A DNA stretch of 64,000 nucleotides from an uncultured Acetatifactor sp. (lineage in GTDB: Bacteria; Bacillota; Clostridia; Lachnospirales; Lachnospiraceae). The DNA is taken from NCBI GenBank assembly GCA_947595925.1, contig CANQEV010000002.1:1-64000 (forward strand), given 5' to 3'. Under the pieces are notes generated by a model. That model saw only the letters and a program-made list of their open reading frames with translations, did no database searches and was not told the origin of the DNA. Shown here piece after piece: positions 1-8,904 of the stretch. The position numbers and the translations under genes were made by a program. The stretch's first letter is position 1. Each line of letters begins with the position of its first letter.

Positions 1-27
1 CAGAGGTAAATCCTACTCGTGCAGAAG

Positions 28-61
28 TAAATTCCACCAAGGGATTTGAGAGTGGAATTTA
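28..61. repeat. Inverted repeat (hairpin) upstream of the ASCH gene
   Basis: TAAATTCCAC (28-37) pairs perfectly with GTGGAATTTA (52-61) across a 14-base loop. It lies in an AT-rich stretch with no gene. It could end a transcript entering from the left or act as an operator. No T-tract follows, so terminator function is doubtful. Confidence 0.4.
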
Positions 62-102
62 AAATTTCAATTTTGAGAAGAGAACTGATGTTCGAAAAAG
101 GG

Positions 103-131
103 TTGCAATTTTGTATCCATTGTAGTATAGT
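103..131 (+). promoter_or_regulatory. Promoter for the ASCH-domain gene
   Basis: TTGCAA at 103-108 and TATAGT at 126-131 are separated by 17 bases, a good vegetative sigma-A match about 30 bases before the gene start. Confidence 0.6.
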
Positions 132-164
132 GTGGTGTAGAGAAAGAGTAAAGGAGTAAAAGTG

Positions 165-554
165 ATGTGCACAATACTGCTTTCCATTAATCCGAACCAT
201 GTTGAAAATATATTGAATGGAACGAAAGGTTATGAATACAGAAAAAATGTCTGTAGGAGAAAGATAGATAAAATATTGATTTATTCTACAAATCCCGTGA
301 TGAAAGTTGTGGGAGAAGCAGAAGTGGAAGATGTATTAATTGATGATCCTGAGATGATCTGGAAAAAGACGGAAAAAAAATCTGGAATTGAAAAGTCTTT
401 TTTTGATCGGTATTTTGAAGATAGAAAACAGGCTGTCGCATATAAATTAAAGAATGTGATCCAGTACGGCGAACCGAAGGAACTTAGGGATTATGGACTT
501 AGAAACGCGCCGCAGTCTTTTCAGTATATAGAAGAAAGTTGGCTGTCAGGCTGA
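165..554 (+). CDS. ASCH/PUA-like domain protein
   Basis: A 129-residue protein. The opening ILLSINPNHVENILNGTKGYEYRK is the signature of the ASCH (PUA-like) fold found in small RNA-binding or regulatory proteins: a strand, then helix xxxILxGxKxxEYRK. The ATG at 165 is chosen because AAGGAG (151-156) lies 8 bases upstream; a GTG at 162 is in frame but too close. No signal peptide or membrane segment, so cytoplasmic. It has its own promoter and no co-transcribed neighbour. ASCH proteins are thought to bind RNA or modified nucleosides, and the substrate cannot be told from sequence. Base composition is more AT-rich than the genes that follow, which would fit acquisition by transfer. Confidence 0.65.
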   Translation: MCTILLSINPNHVENILNGTKGYEYRKNVCRRKIDKILIYSTNPVMKVVGEAEVEDVLIDDPEMIWKKTEKKSGIEKSFFDRYFEDRKQAVAYKLKNVIQYGEPKELRDYGLRNAPQSFQYIEESWLSG

Positions 555-739
555 CTTTTTCACTCTATGGCAATCCCCGTGAAAGCATTTTCAACCGGTA
601 TGTTTTATTGTTAAGAGTAAAAGGAAATTCGAATTTACTTTTTTGTACTGTAAGAATTTAACAATGAACGATTAGGAAAATTGTGAAAAATAGACATAAA
701 AATTTCGGAAATTTGTTTATTTTCGCAGTAGTCCGTATA

Positions 740-768
740 TTGTACTTTTTTTGAGATATGTTTATAAT
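740..768 (+). promoter_or_regulatory. Promoter of the phosphoketolase gene
   Basis: TTGTAC at 740-745, a 17-base spacer, and a perfect TATAAT at 763-768. Transcription should start near 775. The ribosome-binding site AGGAGGA (787-793) follows shortly before the ATG at 801. Confidence 0.75.
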
Positions 769-800
769 AAGGGCAGAAAAAAATACAGGAGGAAATAGGC

Positions 801-3173
801 ATGTCGGATGATAAATTTTTAACAGACGAATATTTATCAGACTTAAACGCTTATTGGCGCGCTGCCAACTATCTGGCGGCAACACAGTTGTACCTTTTGG
901 ACAACCCTCTGCTGAGGGAGCCGCTTACGAGGGATCAGATCAAGAAGAAGATCGTGGGCCACTGGGGAACCGTTCCCGGTCAGAACTTTGTCTATGCGCA
1001 CATGAACCGTGCGATCAACAAGTATGATCTGGATATGATCCTGATCTCCGGCCCCGGACACGGCGGAAACTTTTTCGTGGCGAACTCTTATCTGGAGGGC
1101 ACTTACAGCGAGGTATATCCCAACATCAGTCAGGATATCGAGGGCCTGAAGAGACTGAACAAGCAGTTCTCCTTCCCCGGCGGTATCTCCAGCCATGTGG
1201 CCCCGGAGACTCCCGGATCCATTAACGAGGGCGGCGAGCTGGGTTACTCCATCGCCCATGCCTTCGGCGCGGTTTTCGACAACCCGGATCTGATCGCCAC
1301 GGTAATCGTGGGCGACGGCGAGGCGGAGACCGGTCCTCTGGCCACCGCATGGCACTCCAATAAGTTCCTCAACGCCCAGAACGACGGTGCGGTTCTTCCT
1401 GTTCTGCATTTGAATGAGTACAAGATCAGCAATCCTACCGTCCTCTCCCATATCTCCCATGACGAGCTGGAGAGCCTTTTCCACGGCTATGGATGGAAGC
1501 CTTATTTTGTAGAGGGCAGCGATCCCATGACCATGCACAAGCTGATGGCTGAGACGGTCGACAAGTGTATCGAGGAGATCAAGGCGATCCAGAAGGAGGC
1601 GAGAGAGAACGGCAGCAACAAGAGACCTTTCTGGCCCATGATCGTGCTGCGCTCTCCGAAGGGATGGACCGGCCCCAAGGTGGTGGACGGACTTCCCGTG
1701 GAGGGTTCTTTCCGCGCGCATCAGGTGCCGATCACCATGGAGCAGCCGGAACACCTCGACATGCTGAAGGACTGGCTTTTGAGCTATCATCCCGAGGAGC
1801 TCTTCGACGAGAGCGGCCGTCTGGTGGAGAGACTTCGCTATATTGCTCCCAAAGGGGACCGCAGGATCAGCGCCAACCCTCACGCCAACGGCGGCAAGCT
1901 TCTTCGCGATCTTCGTCTTCCCGATTTCCGCGATTACGCGGTGGAGGTTACGAAGCCCGGCGCGGTGGAGAAGCAGGACATGATCGAGCTCGGCGGTTTC
2001 GTGCGGGATATCTTCGAACTGAACAAGGATCAGAAAAACTTCCGTATCTTTGGACCCGACGAGACGATGTCCAACCGTCTCTATAAGGTATTTGAGGCTA
2101 CCAAGCGCGACTGGAACGGCGATTATCACGAGAAGGACGAGGACCTTGCCTACGACGGAAGGATCATGGATTCCTACCTGAGCGAGCATATGTGCGAGGG
2201 CTGGCTGGAGGGATATCTGCTCACCGGCCGTCACGGATTCTTTGCATCCTACGAGGCGTTCATCCGCGTGGTGGATTCCATGTGCGCGCAGCACGCAAAG
2301 TGGCTGAAGGTCTGCAATCAGCTTACCTGGAGGGAGGAGATCGCTTCCCTGAACCTGATCCTGACCTCCAATGTATGGCAGCAGGACCACAACGGATTTA
2401 CTCATCAGGATCCCGGCTTCCTGGATCATATCGCCAACAAGAAGGCGGATGTGGTGCGCATGTATTTGCCGCCCGACGCCAACTGTCTGCTCTCCTGCTT
2501 CGACCACTGCATCCGCAGTAAGAACTATGTCAACGTGATCGTGGCTTCCAAGCATCCCAGCCATCAGTGGCTGACCATGGAGCAGGCCGTGAAGCATTGC
2601 ACCCAGGGTATCGGTATCTGGGATTGGGCCAGCAACGATCAGGGCGTGGAGCCCGACGTGGTGCTGGCATGCTGCGGCGACACGCCTACCAAGGAGGCGC
2701 TTGCAGCAGTCACCATCCTGCGCGACAATATGCCGGAGGTAAAGATTCGTTTTGTCAATGTGGTGGACTTGATGAAACTGGAGGATCACACCAAGCATCC
2801 CCACGGCCTGACCGACGTGGATTACGACGCGCTGTTCACCAAGGATAAGCCCATCATCTTCGCGTTCCACGGCTATCCGAAGCTGGTTCATGAGCTGACC
2901 TACAACCGCGCGAACCGCAACTTAAGCGTACACGGTTATCAGGAGGAAGGTACCATCACCACGCCTTTCGACATGCGCGTACAGAACGAGATTGACAGAT
3001 ATCATCTTGTCATGGATATCATCAACCACCTGCCTCAGCTGGGCAACCGGGGCGCTTATCTGCTGCAGAAGATGCGGGATACGCTGGTGGCTCACAACCA
3101 GTATATCTCCACCTACGGACAGGATCTGCCGGAGGTTCGGGACTGGGTATGGCATACCCCTGAGGAGAAATAA
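801..3173 (+). CDS. xfp: Xylulose-5-phosphate/fructose-6-phosphate phosphoketolase
   Basis: A 790-residue thiamine-diphosphate enzyme that splits xylulose-5-P (or fructose-6-P) with phosphate into acetyl-phosphate plus glyceraldehyde-3-P (or erythrose-4-P). Acetyl-P can then yield ATP through acetate kinase. Length matches the family (about 790-830). Visible signatures are the N-terminal [15 protein letters not shown] segment, [13 protein letters not shown], and the ThDP-binding [11 protein letters not shown] starting near residue 171. The start is fixed by AGGAGGA 7 bases upstream. It is a single-gene unit with its own promoter and a strong terminator. Dense GC-rich codon use suggests a well-expressed native gene. 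Whether it prefers C5 or C6 sugars cannot be read from the sequence. Confidence 0.96.
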   Translation: MSDDKFLTDEYLSDLNAYWRAANYLAATQLYLLDNPLLREPLTRDQIKKKIVGHWGTVPGQNFVYAHMNRAINKYDLDMILISGPGHGGNFFVANSYLEGTYSEVYPNISQDIEGLKRLNKQFSFPGGISSHVAPETPGSINEGGELGYSIAHAFGAVFDNPDLIATVIVGDGEAETGPLATAWHSNKFLNAQNDGAVLPVLHLNEYKISNPTVLSHISHDELESLFHGYGWKPYFVEGSDPMTMHKLMAETVDKCIEEIKAIQKEARENGSNKRPFWPMIVLRSPKGWTGPKVVDGLPVEGSFRAHQVPITMEQPEHLDMLKDWLLSYHPEELFDESGRLVERLRYIAPKGDRRISANPHANGGKLLRDLRLPDFRDYAVEVTKPGAVEKQDMIELGGFVRDIFELNKDQKNFRIFGPDETMSNRLYKVFEATKRDWNGDYHEKDEDLAYDGRIMDSYLSEHMCEGWLEGYLLTGRHGFFASYEAFIRVVDSMCAQHAKWLKVCNQLTWREEIASLNLILTSNVWQQDHNGFTHQDPGFLDHIANKKADVVRMYLPPDANCLLSCFDHCIRSKNYVNVIVASKHPSHQWLTMEQAVKHCTQGIGIWDWASNDQGVEPDVVLACCGDTPTKEALAAVTILRDNMPEVKIRFVNVVDLMKLEDHTKHPHGLTDVDYDALFTKDKPIIFAFHGYPKLVHELTYNRANRNLSVHGYQEEGTITTPFDMRVQNEIDRYHLVMDIINHLPQLGNRGAYLLQKMRDTLVAHNQYISTYGQDLPEVRDWVWHTPEEK

Positions 3174-3235
3174 CAGGCTCCGACGGCGCAGGAAGACCTG
3201 CAAAAGCCTCTAAGTTCAGAAAATGAAGGCTATCA

Positions 3236-3299
3236 TAAAAAGACAGCTGCTCTTGATCCCGCTTTGTTCAACAAAGGGAATCAGGGCAGCTGTCTTTTC
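3236..3299 (+). terminator. Rho-independent terminator after xfp
   Basis: A very long interrupted stem: AGACAGCTGC (3241-3250) pairs with GCAGCTGTCT (3287-3296), with further pairing inwards through TGATCCC/GGGAATCA and CTTTG/CAAAG. The right arm runs into TTTT. The left arm is preceded by A residues, so it may also work on the minus strand. Confidence 0.85.
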
Positions 3300-3527
3300 A
3301 GAGTCTCGGCGCGGCGGCACTCAGTTCGGAGATCCGCGGCGTTTCCTCCTGCGGTATAGATCGCGGCATTTGCCGGACTCCATGCTACGCAAAAATCCGT
3401 GATGGGCGCGGCAATTTTTGATACCCTGCTGTTGGGAGGTACTGCATTAAAAAAGGGAGCCCGGGCCTTTCGATAGAGTTTCGGAGTGAGAGCGGGCGTC
3501 AAACAATGGGCGGGCAAGGCGAAGGGG
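3300..3527. other. Intergenic stretch without recognisable gene
   Basis: About 230 bases between the xfp terminator and the end of the minus-strand lipoprotein gene. A 78-codon minus-strand frame exists but lacks a ribosome-binding site and family resemblance. Nothing else is seen. Confidence 0.5.
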
Positions 3528-4367
3528 TTAATCTTCCCTTACCTGGGCCAGCGTCCGAAAAGTATAATATGCGGATCCAGTCTCGCCCCATTCGGCGCAG
3601 ATCTCATAGACAAAATCCCCGTCCCCAAAAGGCATGAGGGTGATCGTGTCCGCCTCTGTTTCCACGGATACATTTTCTGCTTTGGACATGCTGCCCTCAC
3701 TGGTTCCGATCAGAGAAGCGGGCCAGCGCACGGCGGTTACCGTCTCCGGCGGGATGTCGCCAAAGTTCAGGGTATATGTCGGGATCATAGATCCCGGAAA
3801 GACGCCCTCCTCCAGGGGCGGGAGGCTTCCGGCGGGGAAAGCGGTGTATAACAGGGGATGCTCCTGCTGGTCCAGGGGGTGCAGTCCACAGGCGACCACA
3901 GTTCCTGCCGTCCCGTCCGGCAGAACGGCGCTCCACTGGTAATTGCCGGGAGAAGCGGTGACCTGATCCACATCATACAGGGTGCTCACTTCCAGGGATG
4001 GGGGAGCGGTCAGGGTGTCCGCATTTTTTGACGCCGGCAGGTCTTCGGTACTGTCGGTTTCTTTTTTGGACTCTGTCGCACAATTTTGCAGCTCACTATT
4101 TCCGGACTTTTCAGCTTGTTCAATTTCGATTTTCTGTTCCCCGCTGTCGGATGCATCGGTACTCTGTGTTGAATCTGACAAAGGAGCGGTTCCTTCTGTA
4201 ACAAAGTTCTTCATGGCGTTTTCGGCATCCTCCGTTAGTACTGCCGGTTCCCCGCAGCCCGTGAGGGCAAGGAGCAGAACCCCCGCGATCCAACCGGTTC
4301 TTTTCTGCACAATTTTTTTTATGACAATTTTTCCTATGACATTTTCCATTCTAGTGGTCTTTTTCAT
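3528..4367 (-). CDS. Putative secreted lipoprotein of unknown function
   Basis: A 279-residue protein when started at the ATG whose first base is 4367. AGGAGGG (4376-4382 on the other strand) sits 8 bases upstream and decides this start over the much longer open frame. A basic N-terminus, a hydrophobic stretch and the lipobox LALTGC (Cys about residue 38) indicate a lipoprotein anchored to the outer face of the membrane. Residues about 45-110 are a Ser/Glu/Lys-rich linker, followed by a folded domain from about 115 to the end with no family I recognise. It is divergent from the FAD/Rieske operon and separated from it by about 530 bases that include a perfect palindrome. The function is unknown; an envelope stress or sensing role would be guesswork. 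Confidence 0.7.
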   Translation of the reverse strand: MKKTTRMENVIGKIVIKKIVQKRTGWIAGVLLLALTGCGEPAVLTEDAENAMKNFVTEGTAPLSDSTQSTDASDSGEQKIEIEQAEKSGNSELQNCATESKKETDSTEDLPASKNADTLTAPPSLEVSTLYDVDQVTASPGNYQWSAVLPDGTAGTVVACGLHPLDQQEHPLLYTAFPAGSLPPLEEGVFPGSMIPTYTLNFGDIPPETVTAVRWPASLIGTSEGSMSKAENVSVETEADTITLMPFGDGDFVYEICAEWGETGSAYYTFRTLAQVRED

Positions 4368-4433
4368 AACGATTTCCCTCCTGACGATCCCCTTCATGCA
4401 GAGCGCCTTTCGAAATAACATTCCCTCCACTTC

Positions 4434-4447
4434 TGACACTAGTGTCA
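4434..4447. promoter_or_regulatory. Perfect 14-bp palindrome, possible operator
   Basis: TGACACTAGTGTCA is an exact palindrome 66 bases upstream of the lipoprotein start. A symmetric site of this kind suits a dimeric repressor. No clear -10/-35 pair could be placed around it. Confidence 0.4.
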
Positions 4448-4893
4448 CAAGCAAGCGGCGAAAACGGTGGGCGTCTTTCAACGCGGCGTATCCTTCTGGA
4501 TCAAAGAATCTTTTTGGGTTTCCGGCTGAAAAGCCGCAGGCTTTCTCGGTCTGCCAATGCTTTCTTCCTTGATGCTCTCTAATCTTATAGACTGCAAATT
4601 TTCTGAAAGGTTCTCTTTTCGGGGAAATTTGCAGGGACGCCGTGAAACGGTGCATGAGCGTGCAAGTTTGATCCGGGACTTTTTTTCGTTTGGCGGGTCG
4701 AAAAATGTCGTATCCTGAGGCGGCCTGCATAAGAAAACCGGTTTGAGGGATACTTTTAAAATCACAGTGATTCAGACTCAGTATGCGCGGGGAAAAACGG
4801 CGCAGACAGGATTCGATTCCGGATCTGCAGATGGTTCCGCGGGCGTTTGAATTGTTGTCGAAAGACGGGTTTTCAATGAAGGAGGATGAAAAA
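4448..4893. other. Intergenic region between divergent transcripts
   Basis: About 450 bases with no convincing gene. It holds short GC hairpins (for example GCCGCAGGC near 4532) but no promoter I would defend for either direction. Frames present here are extensions of neighbouring open frames without ribosome-binding sites. Confidence 0.4.
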
Positions 4894-5088
4894 ATGCAGG
4901 GTAAAGAGGAAACGGTCAGGACGATGCCGGAAGGGATCTGGGAGAGCAGCAGGCCAAAGCAGGTGAATGGGGAAGCCGGTTCCTGCGACGGAAAGGACGG
5001 CACGCCGGATCCTTCCCTGACCGTGGACTGGCAGGGGAACGGATATCCGGGGCAGCCCAGGAGCCGCACCGCATCGGACAATTCATAG
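4894..5088 (+). CDS. Small hydrophilic protein upstream of the FAD/Rieske gene
   Basis: A 64-residue frame starting MQGKEETVRTM with AAGGAGG (4879-4885) exactly 8 bases ahead, a textbook ribosome-binding site. It ends 9 bases before the oxidoreductase start, so the two are probably co-transcribed. The protein is polar, rich in Gly, Pro and charged residues, with no membrane segment and a single cysteine. No family is recognised. It may be a short accessory protein or a poorly conserved leader-type frame. Confidence 0.5.
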   Translation: MQGKEETVRTMPEGIWESSRPKQVNGEAGSCDGKDGTPDPSLTVDWQGNGYPGQPRSRTASDNS

Positions 5089-5097
5089 GAGGACGAC

Positions 5098-6393
5098 ATG
5101 GATTCGATATGGAGTGAGACGGAGCTTCCTTCCTTTCCGAAACTACAGCAGGATATCCAAACGGACGTGCTGATCATCGGCGGGGGAATGGCGGGGATTC
5201 TGACGGCGTATTTTCTTCAGAAAGAGAAGGTGGATTATGTCCTTGTGGAAAAGGACCGGATCTGCGGCGGCGTTACCGGGAACACCACGGCGAAGATCAC
5301 CGCCCAGCACGGCCTGATCTATCAGAAGATCAAAAAGAGCGGGGGCGTGGAAAAGGCGCGCAAATATCTTGAGGCAAACCTGTGGGCTCTTGGAGAATAT
5401 GAGAGGCTCTGCGGGGGGATCGACTGCGACTATGAGAAAAAGGATAATTATGTCTATGTCATGTCCGGCAGGGAAAAGCTGTGGAAGGAGATACGGGTGC
5501 TGGAGAAGATCGGGTATCCCGCGGAATACTGTGAGGAGCTGCCGCTTCCGATCAGGACGGAAGGTGCGGTAAAGTTCCCGGGCCAGGCGCAGTTCCACCC
5601 TCTGAAATTTATTGCGGCTGTCGCGAAAGACCTGAAAATTTATGAGGACACTTTCGTCAGGGAGCTGGTGGATACCACGGCGGTGACGGAGGCGGGGAAG
5701 ATCCGGGCAAAAAGGGTGGTGGTGGCGACGCACTTCCCGTTTCTCAACAAGCACGGCAGTTACTTCCTGAAGATGTACCAGCACCGCTCTTATGTGATCG
5801 CGCTGGACAAGGCACAGGACGTGAAGGGAATGTATGTGGACGCGGATCACAGGGGATTGTCCTTCCGCAATTATGGGGATACGCTGCTCCTGGGCGGCGC
5901 AGGTCACCGCACCGGGAAACGGGGCGGGGCCTGGAGCGAGCTGCGGAGTCTTGCCTGGAAGGCGTACCCGGAAGCGGAGGAGGTCTGTTACTGGGCGGCC
6001 CAGGACTGCATGAGCCTGGACGGGATTCACTATATTGGGCCCTACAGCGCCCTGACCAGAAATCTCTATGTGATCACGGGCTTTAACAAGTGGGGGATGA
6101 GTTCCTCCATGGCGGCGGCAAGACTGATCACGGACCGGCTCCTTGACCGGGAGAACCAGTGGGCGGAGGTATTCGATCCCTCCAGAAATATCTTAAAACC
6201 CCAGCTTTTACTAAACGGCGGGGAAGCCACCGCGAATCTTCTGACATTTTCCAAAAAGCGGTGTCCGCACCTGGGCTGCGCGCTGAAGTGGAATCCCCAG
6301 GAGCATTCCTGGGACTGCCCCTGCCACGGCTCCCGGTTCGCCGAGGACGGCGCCCTTCTGGACAACCCGGCGAACGGGGACCTGAAGGCGTAG
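5098..6393 (+). CDS. FAD-dependent oxidoreductase with C-terminal Rieske [2Fe-2S] domain
   Basis: A 431-residue protein. Residues about 22-60 form a DAO-type Rossmann fold (DVLIIGGGMAGILTAYF, then the acidic LVEKDRICGG), with the substrate-binding region to about 375. The C-terminal 50 residues contain both Rieske cluster motifs, CPHLGC and CPCHGS, the two Cys-His pairs needed for a [2Fe-2S] centre. Proteins of this architecture (YhfW-like) are annotated as FAD-dependent amino-acid or amine oxidoreductases, and the electron acceptor is unknown. A ribosome-binding site GGAGG lies just before the ATG and overlaps the end of the small upstream gene. No signal peptide, so cytosolic. The Rieske domain is compact and ends soon after the second motif, apparently the normal length for this subfamily. 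Confidence 0.88.
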   Translation: MDSIWSETELPSFPKLQQDIQTDVLIIGGGMAGILTAYFLQKEKVDYVLVEKDRICGGVTGNTTAKITAQHGLIYQKIKKSGGVEKARKYLEANLWALGEYERLCGGIDCDYEKKDNYVYVMSGREKLWKEIRVLEKIGYPAEYCEELPLPIRTEGAVKFPGQAQFHPLKFIAAVAKDLKIYEDTFVRELVDTTAVTEAGKIRAKRVVVATHFPFLNKHGSYFLKMYQHRSYVIALDKAQDVKGMYVDADHRGLSFRNYGDTLLLGGAGHRTGKRGGAWSELRSLAWKAYPEAEEVCYWAAQDCMSLDGIHYIGPYSALTRNLYVITGFNKWGMSSSMAAARLITDRLLDRENQWAEVFDPSRNILKPQLLLNGGEATANLLTFSKKRCPHLGCALKWNPQEHSWDCPCHGSRFAEDGALLDNPANGDLKA

Positions 6394-6609
6394 CGGGCCT
6401 GCCGGAAAGAAAAAGGCATGAAACAGGCGGAGCCGGCTGTAAAAAGCAATGTCACAGAAAAGGCGGTCAGCCGGTGGGAGAAGGAGGCGGACTGTTGCCG
6501 AAGTGAGGGAGCTGTTTGAAAGGTACAGGCTGTTAGAAAACGCAGATTTCCGGAAATCGGCGGCTGGCCGAGCGGATGTGAAAAAAAAGAGAAAATTCAT
6601 GCGGAGATA

Positions 6610-6638
6610 TTGTTTCCAGGCGGGATCTGTGGTATGAT
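6610..6638 (+). promoter_or_regulatory. Promoter of the chemoreceptor gene
   Basis: TTGTTT at 6610-6615, 17-base spacer, TATGAT at 6633-6638. The start of transcription would be near 6645, leaving a leader of about 45 bases before the ATG at 6690. The 220 bases before it (6394-6609) contain only a small frame without support. Confidence 0.6.
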
Positions 6639-6689
6639 GAAAAAGGCGGCGGGGATCCGCCGAACCTTGCAAATGGGGGTTATAGAAGT

Positions 6690-8747
6690 ATGAAATCTCA
6701 AAAAAATCACTTGAAGTTAAGCCAGCTGTGCGCGCTTCTCTGCCTGCTGCCCCTGTTGATTTCATCGGTGTGTACCATCACCACGCTGCTTCTGAATTCC
6801 AGGAAGTCCTGTGAGGAGAGCGTATACCGCCAGATGAACATCATTCTGGATGACAGAATAGAGGCGATCAGGCACTTTGTGATCAACGCGGAGGTGCATC
6901 TGAAGATGTACGGAACGGCGCCCTGCATCAAGGAGGTGTTGGTGGGCTCCGAGGATCCAGAGGAGTATGCAAGGCTCCTGGAGGAAGCCCAGACGTACAC
7001 CAGTCAGTACTTCGGACATCTCACGGGCTGGGAGGGCATTTATACCAGCGACTGGGATACGGTCGTAAAGGTCCATTCTTCCCTGCCGGCGGTAGGCATG
7101 CAGACGAGGAAAGGGGACGACCTGGTTCCCTATCGGGCGACGATGACCAGCCAGCCTGACGGATTCTTTGACGGCGGTGCTTTTGTCTCACCGGCCTCCG
7201 GACAGATGATCCTGAATCTCCGGCAGGCAATTTACAATGACGCGGGTCAGCCCATCGGCCTGATCGGCGGCGGTCCTTTCCTGACGGATATGGCTACATA
7301 CCTGGCTGAAGTGGAAGACGGGGAACTGACGGGAGCGACTTTCGTTCTTGCGGACTATAACCAGAATGTCTATGTACTCTCCAATGATGAGAGATATGTC
7401 AGCTGCGCGCCGATCGAGGATGAGATGCATGTGCAGCTTCTGACCGAACTGCAGGAGGGTGAAGGAGAGAGCTTTCAGAACTTCTACACCATCGACGGCG
7501 GCAAGGCCATCGTCACGGTGAAGGCGATCCCCGAGTACAATATGGCGCTTCTCATGTATCGTTCCGCAGACGGGATCTATGACGGCATGAAGGCTACGAA
7601 CGTGCTGACGATCAGCGTGATCATCATCATCATGCTGCTCTGCCTGGCCCTGATCATCTGGATCGGCCGCAGGCTCGATCAGCGGTGCGGCAGCTTTGTG
7701 AGTTCCGTGGAGAATATGGCGAACGGCAACATCGGCTCCAGCATTTCTGCCGATATGAGCCTGGATGAACTGGCGAAGATCGCAACCGCTACCCAGAGCC
7801 TGAGAGATAAGCTGTGCGACGTAGTGGGCAATATCCAGAACGAGGTCACATATCTTGCGGGGACCGCGGAGGAAGTAAACGAGATGCTGGGTTCCTGCAA
7901 GGAATCCGCCGACAGGGTTTCCGTCGCTGTGGTAGAGCTGTCCCAGGGCTCCAGCCAGATGGCGGAGGACGTTCAGGACGTGAATATGCAGATCAGCGTC
8001 ATGAACGACAATATCGGCGATATCGCCGGCGCTGTGGATTCCCTGAGCAAGGCTTCCAAGGAGATGGAGAAGGCGAAGGACGACGCTTCCGGCTACATTG
8101 CTTCCATGGAGCGCAGTTCCAACCAGTCCACGGCATATATATCTGAGATTTCCGGACAGATCCGGAACACCAATGACGCCATCGGCAAGATCTCCGAGGC
8201 CATCGATATGATTCGGGAGATCGCGGATCAGACCAATCTGCTGGCATTGAACGCCTCCATTGAGGCGGCTAAGGCCGGCGAGGGCGGAAAGGGCTTCGCA
8301 GTGGTAGCGGAGGAGATCAAGAAGCTGGCGGAGCAGAGCAACAACAGCGCTGTGGAGATCCAGCAGATCGCCGAGGAGATCATCAACAAGTCCGAGGAGA
8401 CCATGTCCCTGTCCAAGGATGTGGAGAAGTCCCTGCAGGAGGAGAAGAGCATCTTTGTGGAGACAAAGAACTGCTTCGCAACGCTGTCTAAGGAAATCGT
8501 GAAGTCGGTGCAGGAGATCTCCAGCATCAGCCAGCAGACGGATTCCATCGAGGGCATCCGCAACGAGATCATGGATAAGGTTTCCAGTTTGTCAGCGATT
8601 TCAGAGGAAAACACCGCTTCCAACGAGGAGGTTTCCAATTCCATCACCAGGATCGCCGGAAATATCTCGGAGATCAACGATAAGGTGAACGCCCTGAACA
8701 AGATGTCCATTGAGCTGGATAAGGCGATGACCTTCTTCAGAAAGTAA
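6690..8747 (+). CDS. Methyl-accepting chemotaxis protein
   Basis: A 685-residue transmembrane receptor. A first membrane helix lies near residues 12-35, an extracellular sensor of about 265 residues (probably a dCache fold, from length and position) follows, and a second helix is near 305-328. After a HAMP-like stretch comes a long coiled-coil signalling domain with the highly conserved hairpin tip [20 protein letters not shown] followed by [18 protein letters not shown]. It relays ligand occupancy to CheA/CheW and is adapted by methylation. No other chemotaxis or flagellar gene is in the window, so it is an orphan receptor here. The ligand is not predictable. GGGGGT upstream of the ATG is a modest ribosome-binding site. 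Confidence 0.93.
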   Translation: MKSQKNHLKLSQLCALLCLLPLLISSVCTITTLLLNSRKSCEESVYRQMNIILDDRIEAIRHFVINAEVHLKMYGTAPCIKEVLVGSEDPEEYARLLEEAQTYTSQYFGHLTGWEGIYTSDWDTVVKVHSSLPAVGMQTRKGDDLVPYRATMTSQPDGFFDGGAFVSPASGQMILNLRQAIYNDAGQPIGLIGGGPFLTDMATYLAEVEDGELTGATFVLADYNQNVYVLSNDERYVSCAPIEDEMHVQLLTELQEGEGESFQNFYTIDGGKAIVTVKAIPEYNMALLMYRSADGIYDGMKATNVLTISVIIIIMLLCLALIIWIGRRLDQRCGSFVSSVENMANGNIGSSISADMSLDELAKIATATQSLRDKLCDVVGNIQNEVTYLAGTAEEVNEMLGSCKESADRVSVAVVELSQGSSQMAEDVQDVNMQISVMNDNIGDIAGAVDSLSKASKEMEKAKDDASGYIASMERSSNQSTAYISEISGQIRNTNDAIGKISEAIDMIREIADQTNLLALNASIEAAKAGEGGKGFAVVAEEIKKLAEQSNNSAVEIQQIAEEIINKSEETMSLSKDVEKSLQEEKSIFVETKNCFATLSKEIVKSVQEISSISQQTDSIEGIRNEIMDKVSSLSAISEENTASNEEVSNSITRIAGNISEINDKVNALNKMSIELDKAMTFFRK

Positions 8748-8779
8748 TAAAGGCAGGACAAAGCGCCGCCTGATGTGCG

Positions 8780-8820
8780 AGGGCTTCCGCAGTCGAACAG
8801 ACTGCGGGAGCCCTTTTTAT
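8780..8820 (+). terminator. Rho-independent terminator after the chemoreceptor
   Basis: GGGCTTCCGCAGTC (8781-8794) pairs with GACTGCGGGAGCCC (8800-8813) over a 5-base loop, followed by TTTTTAT. This is a clear intrinsic terminator separating the receptor from carB. Confidence 0.9.
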
Positions 8821-8857
8821 CTATAATTGGAAAAAAGCATTTCTTTTTTTATGCTTC

Positions 8858-8868
8858 TGTGGTAAAAT
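8858..8868 (+). promoter_or_regulatory. Extended -10 promoter of carB
   Basis: TGG-TAAAAT (8860-8868) gives an extended -10 element. The -35 position (about 8840-8845, TTTCTT) is weak. The leader to the ATG at 8905 is about 30 bases and contains AGGGAGG; no pyrimidine-responsive (PyrR-type) leader fits in this space. Confidence 0.5.
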
Positions 8869-8904
8869 GAAAAAAGTGTTGAAATTACTAAGGGAGGTTC
8901 CAAT

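Noticed and set aside
843-2891. 682-codon open frame on the minus strand opposite xfp
   Set aside because: It mirrors the codon structure of the phosphoketolase gene, has no ribosome-binding site and no protein-family resemblance. Similar shadows oppose carB (9190-10635 and 10648-12111).
4368-5177. Upstream extension of the minus-strand lipoprotein frame to 549 codons
   Set aside because: The lipoprotein start with AGGAGGG and a signal peptide lies at 4367; the extension overlaps the FAD gene and is not protein-like.
6449-6637. 62-codon basic frame before the chemoreceptor
   Set aside because: Overlaps the receptor promoter, no ribosome-binding site and low-complexity Arg-rich composition.
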